Source: Gammaproteobacteria bacterium
Lineage (GTDB): Bacteria; Pseudomonadota; Gammaproteobacteria; Chromatiales; Sedimenticolaceae
Assembly: GCA_020445165.1 (NCBI GenBank)
Contig: JAGRHE010000153.1
Span: 1 to 6,966 of the forward strand
DNA: 6,966 bases
Direction: 5' to 3'
Part shown: piece by piece, positions 5,436 to 6,966 of the stretch
Layout: each line of letters begins with the position of its first letter
Numbering within the stretch: the first letter of the stretch is position 1
Made by a program: the position numbers and the translations under genes
Notes under the pieces: model-generated
The model's input: only the letters and a program-made list of their open reading frames with translations
What the model was told of the DNA's origin: nothing
The model's database searches: none

Positions 5436-6966
5436 CGCGCACGCCAACGCTGCCTATTTCGATACGCCGGCGCGCGCCGAGCGGCTGCAGCTGCTGCTGC
5501 ACCTGATCCGTAATGTCGGTGACGTGATCTACCTGCGAGCGCCGGCCGGCGCTGGCAAGACACGTTTCACCCGGCGCCTGCTCGAGGTTGTCGGTGACGA
5601 AGCCGCCTGCGTCTGGCTGCGCGGCGGGATCGACAACGAGGTCACCGCAACCACCGCCAGCCAGCTCGGCCTGGCCGCGCACGACGTCGCCGACTGGCCG
5701 AGCGGCGTGATCCGGGCGCTTGCCGGCCAGGACTTGCTGGTCGTGGTAGACGATGCCGATCACCTCGGCCTGGCCGCGATCGAGCGGCTGGCCACGCTGC
5801 ACGCGGCGGGTGGACGGCTGCTGTTGGTCGGACATGGCGGCCTGGCGCAGACCACCCGCCAGTGGGACGTCCACTATGTCGACCTGCCACCGTTCGATGC
5901 CGAGCAGAGCGCGACCTTCCTGCGCAGCAATGCCGGCGACGAGGCCGACCACATCAACGACGACCTTGCCGCATTTCTGCACCACGCCGCGCATGGTCGG
6001 CCGGGTGCGCTGCTCGATTCGCTCGAGGAGGTCCTGGCGCGCGTGCGGCGTCAGGCCGAACAGCGCGGTCTGCGCAGTGCCGATCGTGATGTCCGTCGGC
6101 CGCCCTGGCTCTGGCTTGGCGGTGGCCTGGCGGTGTTCGCGATCGCGGCCGTTTTGTTGTCCCAGGATTCGATCAATGCCTTGTTCGAGGTCGCGCCCCC
6201 GCCGCCACCCGCAGTGGTGCGGCAACCGTCGGTGCTCGCGCCAGATTCGGAGCCGGACATGTCCCCGCGTGCGGCTGCCGGCAGCGCCGCGCTGGCGGAA
6301 CTCGCGACCCCGGATGAGCCGCTTATACCCATGCCTCCAGCCGAGAGCGGGGTGGCGGACTCACCGCAGATGTCCACGGCAGGCCGCGATTCCAGCGAGG
6401 TCGCCAGCGTAGCGGCGATCGAGGATCCGGTTCCGGATACGGACACCGTTACACCGCCGGCCATCTCGCTACCTGAACTCAGTCGTCTGTCCGGTCCGCA
6501 AGAGGAAACGGACGATGTCGGTTCCCAACCCGATACCGCGCTGCAAGCTGCGGCCGATGCCGAGGTAGCGCCTGCTGACGACCCGCTGCTCGCCGTCATG
6601 CGCGATGCGCTGAATGCCGCCGAGTCGGATGCCGTAGCCGCCGATGCGGCAACTGGCACCCCAGATCCGATCGTTCCGGACGGTGCCCGGCCCGAGGTCA
6701 GCGCACCGCCAGCGCCGGCTGAAGCCGGGAGCGGTGAGCGTGCAGCTGCGGCCAAAGCTACCGCCGGCCAACGGGTTCTGCGGGTCATTGCCGATGCCCA
6801 GCCGGCGGCCACGCCGGCCCCCCGGCCGGCACCGGAAAAGCCAGTGCCGGCGACTTCGCCGGCCCCGCTGAGCGAGCGGTCCGTGCTGCCAGCGGAGCAG
6901 CGTTCGGCGGCGCCAGCGGCACCGGCGGCGGCCCCGACCGGATCGCCGGCCGCGGGCCCGGCGCCG
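5428..6966 (+). CDS. DamX-like protein: P-loop ATPase domain, membrane helix, periplasmic linker (3' truncated)
   Basis: The frame is open for 513 codons from a GTG at 5428 to the window edge. The GTG overlaps the aroB stop (GTGGCTGA, 8 nt) and has AGGA at 5415-5418, 9 nt upstream; the next stop upstream in frame is at 5380. The N-terminal cytoplasmic domain (about 10-200) has Walker A APAGAGKT (38-45, fitting [AG]x4GK[ST]), Walker [10 protein letters not shown] (103-111), and HGRPGALL (189-196) where ExeA-type ATPases place a sensor-2-like motif. A basic stretch (VRRQ, DVRRPP) precedes one membrane helix at about 227-245, implying a cytoplasmic ATPase and a periplasmic C-terminus. The periplasmic part is acidic and disordered (247-425), then Pro/Ala-rich. 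This architecture and the place after aroB match DamX-family cell-division proteins, whose C-terminal SPOR domain binds denuded septal peptidoglycan. The SPOR domain would lie beyond the window and is not seen, so I leave the gene symbol empty. Confidence 0.85.
   Translation, partial: MADAHANAAYFDTPARAERLQLLLHLIRNVGDVIYLRAPAGAGKTRFTRRLLEVVGDEAACVWLRGGIDNEVTATTASQLGLAAHDVADWPSGVIRALAGQDLLVVVDDADHLGLAAIERLATLHAAGGRLLLVGHGGLAQTTRQWDVHYVDLPPFDAEQSATFLRSNAGDEADHINDDLAAFLHHAAHGRPGALLDSLEEVLARVRRQAEQRGLRSADRDVRRPPWLWLGGGLAVFAIAAVLLSQDSINALFEVAPPPPPAVVRQPSVLAPDSEPDMSPRAAAGSAALAELATPDEPLIPMPPAESGVADSPQMSTAGRDSSEVASVAAIEDPVPDTDTVTPPAISLPELSRLSGPQEETDDVGSQPDTALQAAADAEVAPADDPLLAVMRDALNAAESDAVAADAATGTPDPIVPDGARPEVSAPPAPAEAGSGERAAAAKATAGQRVLRVIADAQPAATPAPRPAPEKPVPATSPAPLSERSVLPAEQRSAAPAAPAAAPTGSPAAGPAP
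6703..6966 (+). other. Pro/Ala-rich low-complexity linker coding region
   Basis: From codon 426 of the DamX-like gene to the window edge the protein is dominated by Ala and Pro, with runs such as [20 protein letters not shown] and [20 protein letters not shown]. The DNA is correspondingly very rich in GCC, GCG, CCG and GGC. There is no exact tandem unit, so this is compositional bias and not a true repeat array. Such linkers usually span the periplasm between a membrane anchor and a wall-binding domain. Local GC is high enough that sequencing or assembly slips could occur, but the frame stays open. Confidence 0.6.

Noticed and set aside
4080..5447. A 455-codon open frame on the minus strand antisense to aroB and part of aroK
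   Set aside because: It is a shadow of GC-rich codon usage opposite two clearly conserved enzymes. Its translation is rich in His, Gln, Arg and Gly with no recognisable domain, and no promoter or ribosome site supports it.
5539..5562. Degenerate Walker A in the DamX-like protein (Ala instead of the first Gly)
   Set aside because: APAGAGKT still satisfies the accepted pattern [AG]x4GK[ST], and a Walker B with DD is present, so there is no reason to call the ATPase inactive.
5753..6412. A 219-codon + strand frame inside the DamX-like gene in another phase
   Set aside because: Its product is Arg/Pro/Cys-rich without domains, overlaps the ATPase and membrane coding region, and lacks a ribosome site.
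6051..6812. A 253-codon Ser/Ala-rich minus-strand frame opposite the DamX-like linker
   Set aside because: Low-complexity GC-rich DNA keeps several frames open. The + strand frame has the ATPase motifs, the membrane helix and a coupled start, so it is the real one.

Overview
The window reads as an ordinary core-genome segment of a Gram-negative gammaproteobacterium with high GC content. All genes are on the + strand. The order is pilN(partial)-pilO-pilP-pilQ-aroK-aroB-damX-like(partial). This order is familiar from non-enteric gammaproteobacteria such as Pseudomonas, where the type IV pilus alignment/secretin operon sits directly upstream of the shikimate genes. Enteric bacteria keep the aroK-aroB-damX part. 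The sequence alone does not resolve the genus.

Region 1 (1-3613) is the distal part of a pilMNOPQ operon. PilN and PilO are inner-membrane proteins whose periplasmic parts pair with each other. PilP is a lipoprotein that links them to the secretin, and PilQ is the outer-membrane secretin through which the pilus fibre passes. The genes are tightly packed: pilN/pilO overlap by 4 nt, pilO/pilP by 1 nt, and pilP/pilQ are 11 nt apart. This indicates one message with coupled translation. A strong intrinsic terminator at 3641-3684 closes the operon.

Region 2 (3614-3764) is a 151-nt spacer. It holds a small GC-rich hairpin, the terminator, and an apparent restart of transcription for aroK. aroK has no visible Shine-Dalgarno sequence.

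Region 3 (3765-5435) encodes shikimate kinase (AroK) and 3-dehydroquinate synthase (AroB), two enzymes of the pathway to chorismate. The known active-site residues are present in both, and they are separated by 69 nt.

Region 4 (5428-6966) is a 513-codon reading frame that starts with GTG inside the aroB stop region and runs off the window. It encodes a cytoplasmic P-loop ATPase domain, one membrane segment, and a long acidic, then Pro/Ala-rich periplasmic linker. This is the architecture of the DamX-like (AAA plus SPOR) proteins found after aroB. The expected SPOR domain would lie beyond the window.

I found no mobile elements, CRISPR arrays, tRNA or rRNA genes, and no convincing undescribed system. 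The points most worth a second look are the aroK start region (possible leaderless mRNA or overlapping micro-ORF) and the ATPase domain and linker of the DamX-like protein.
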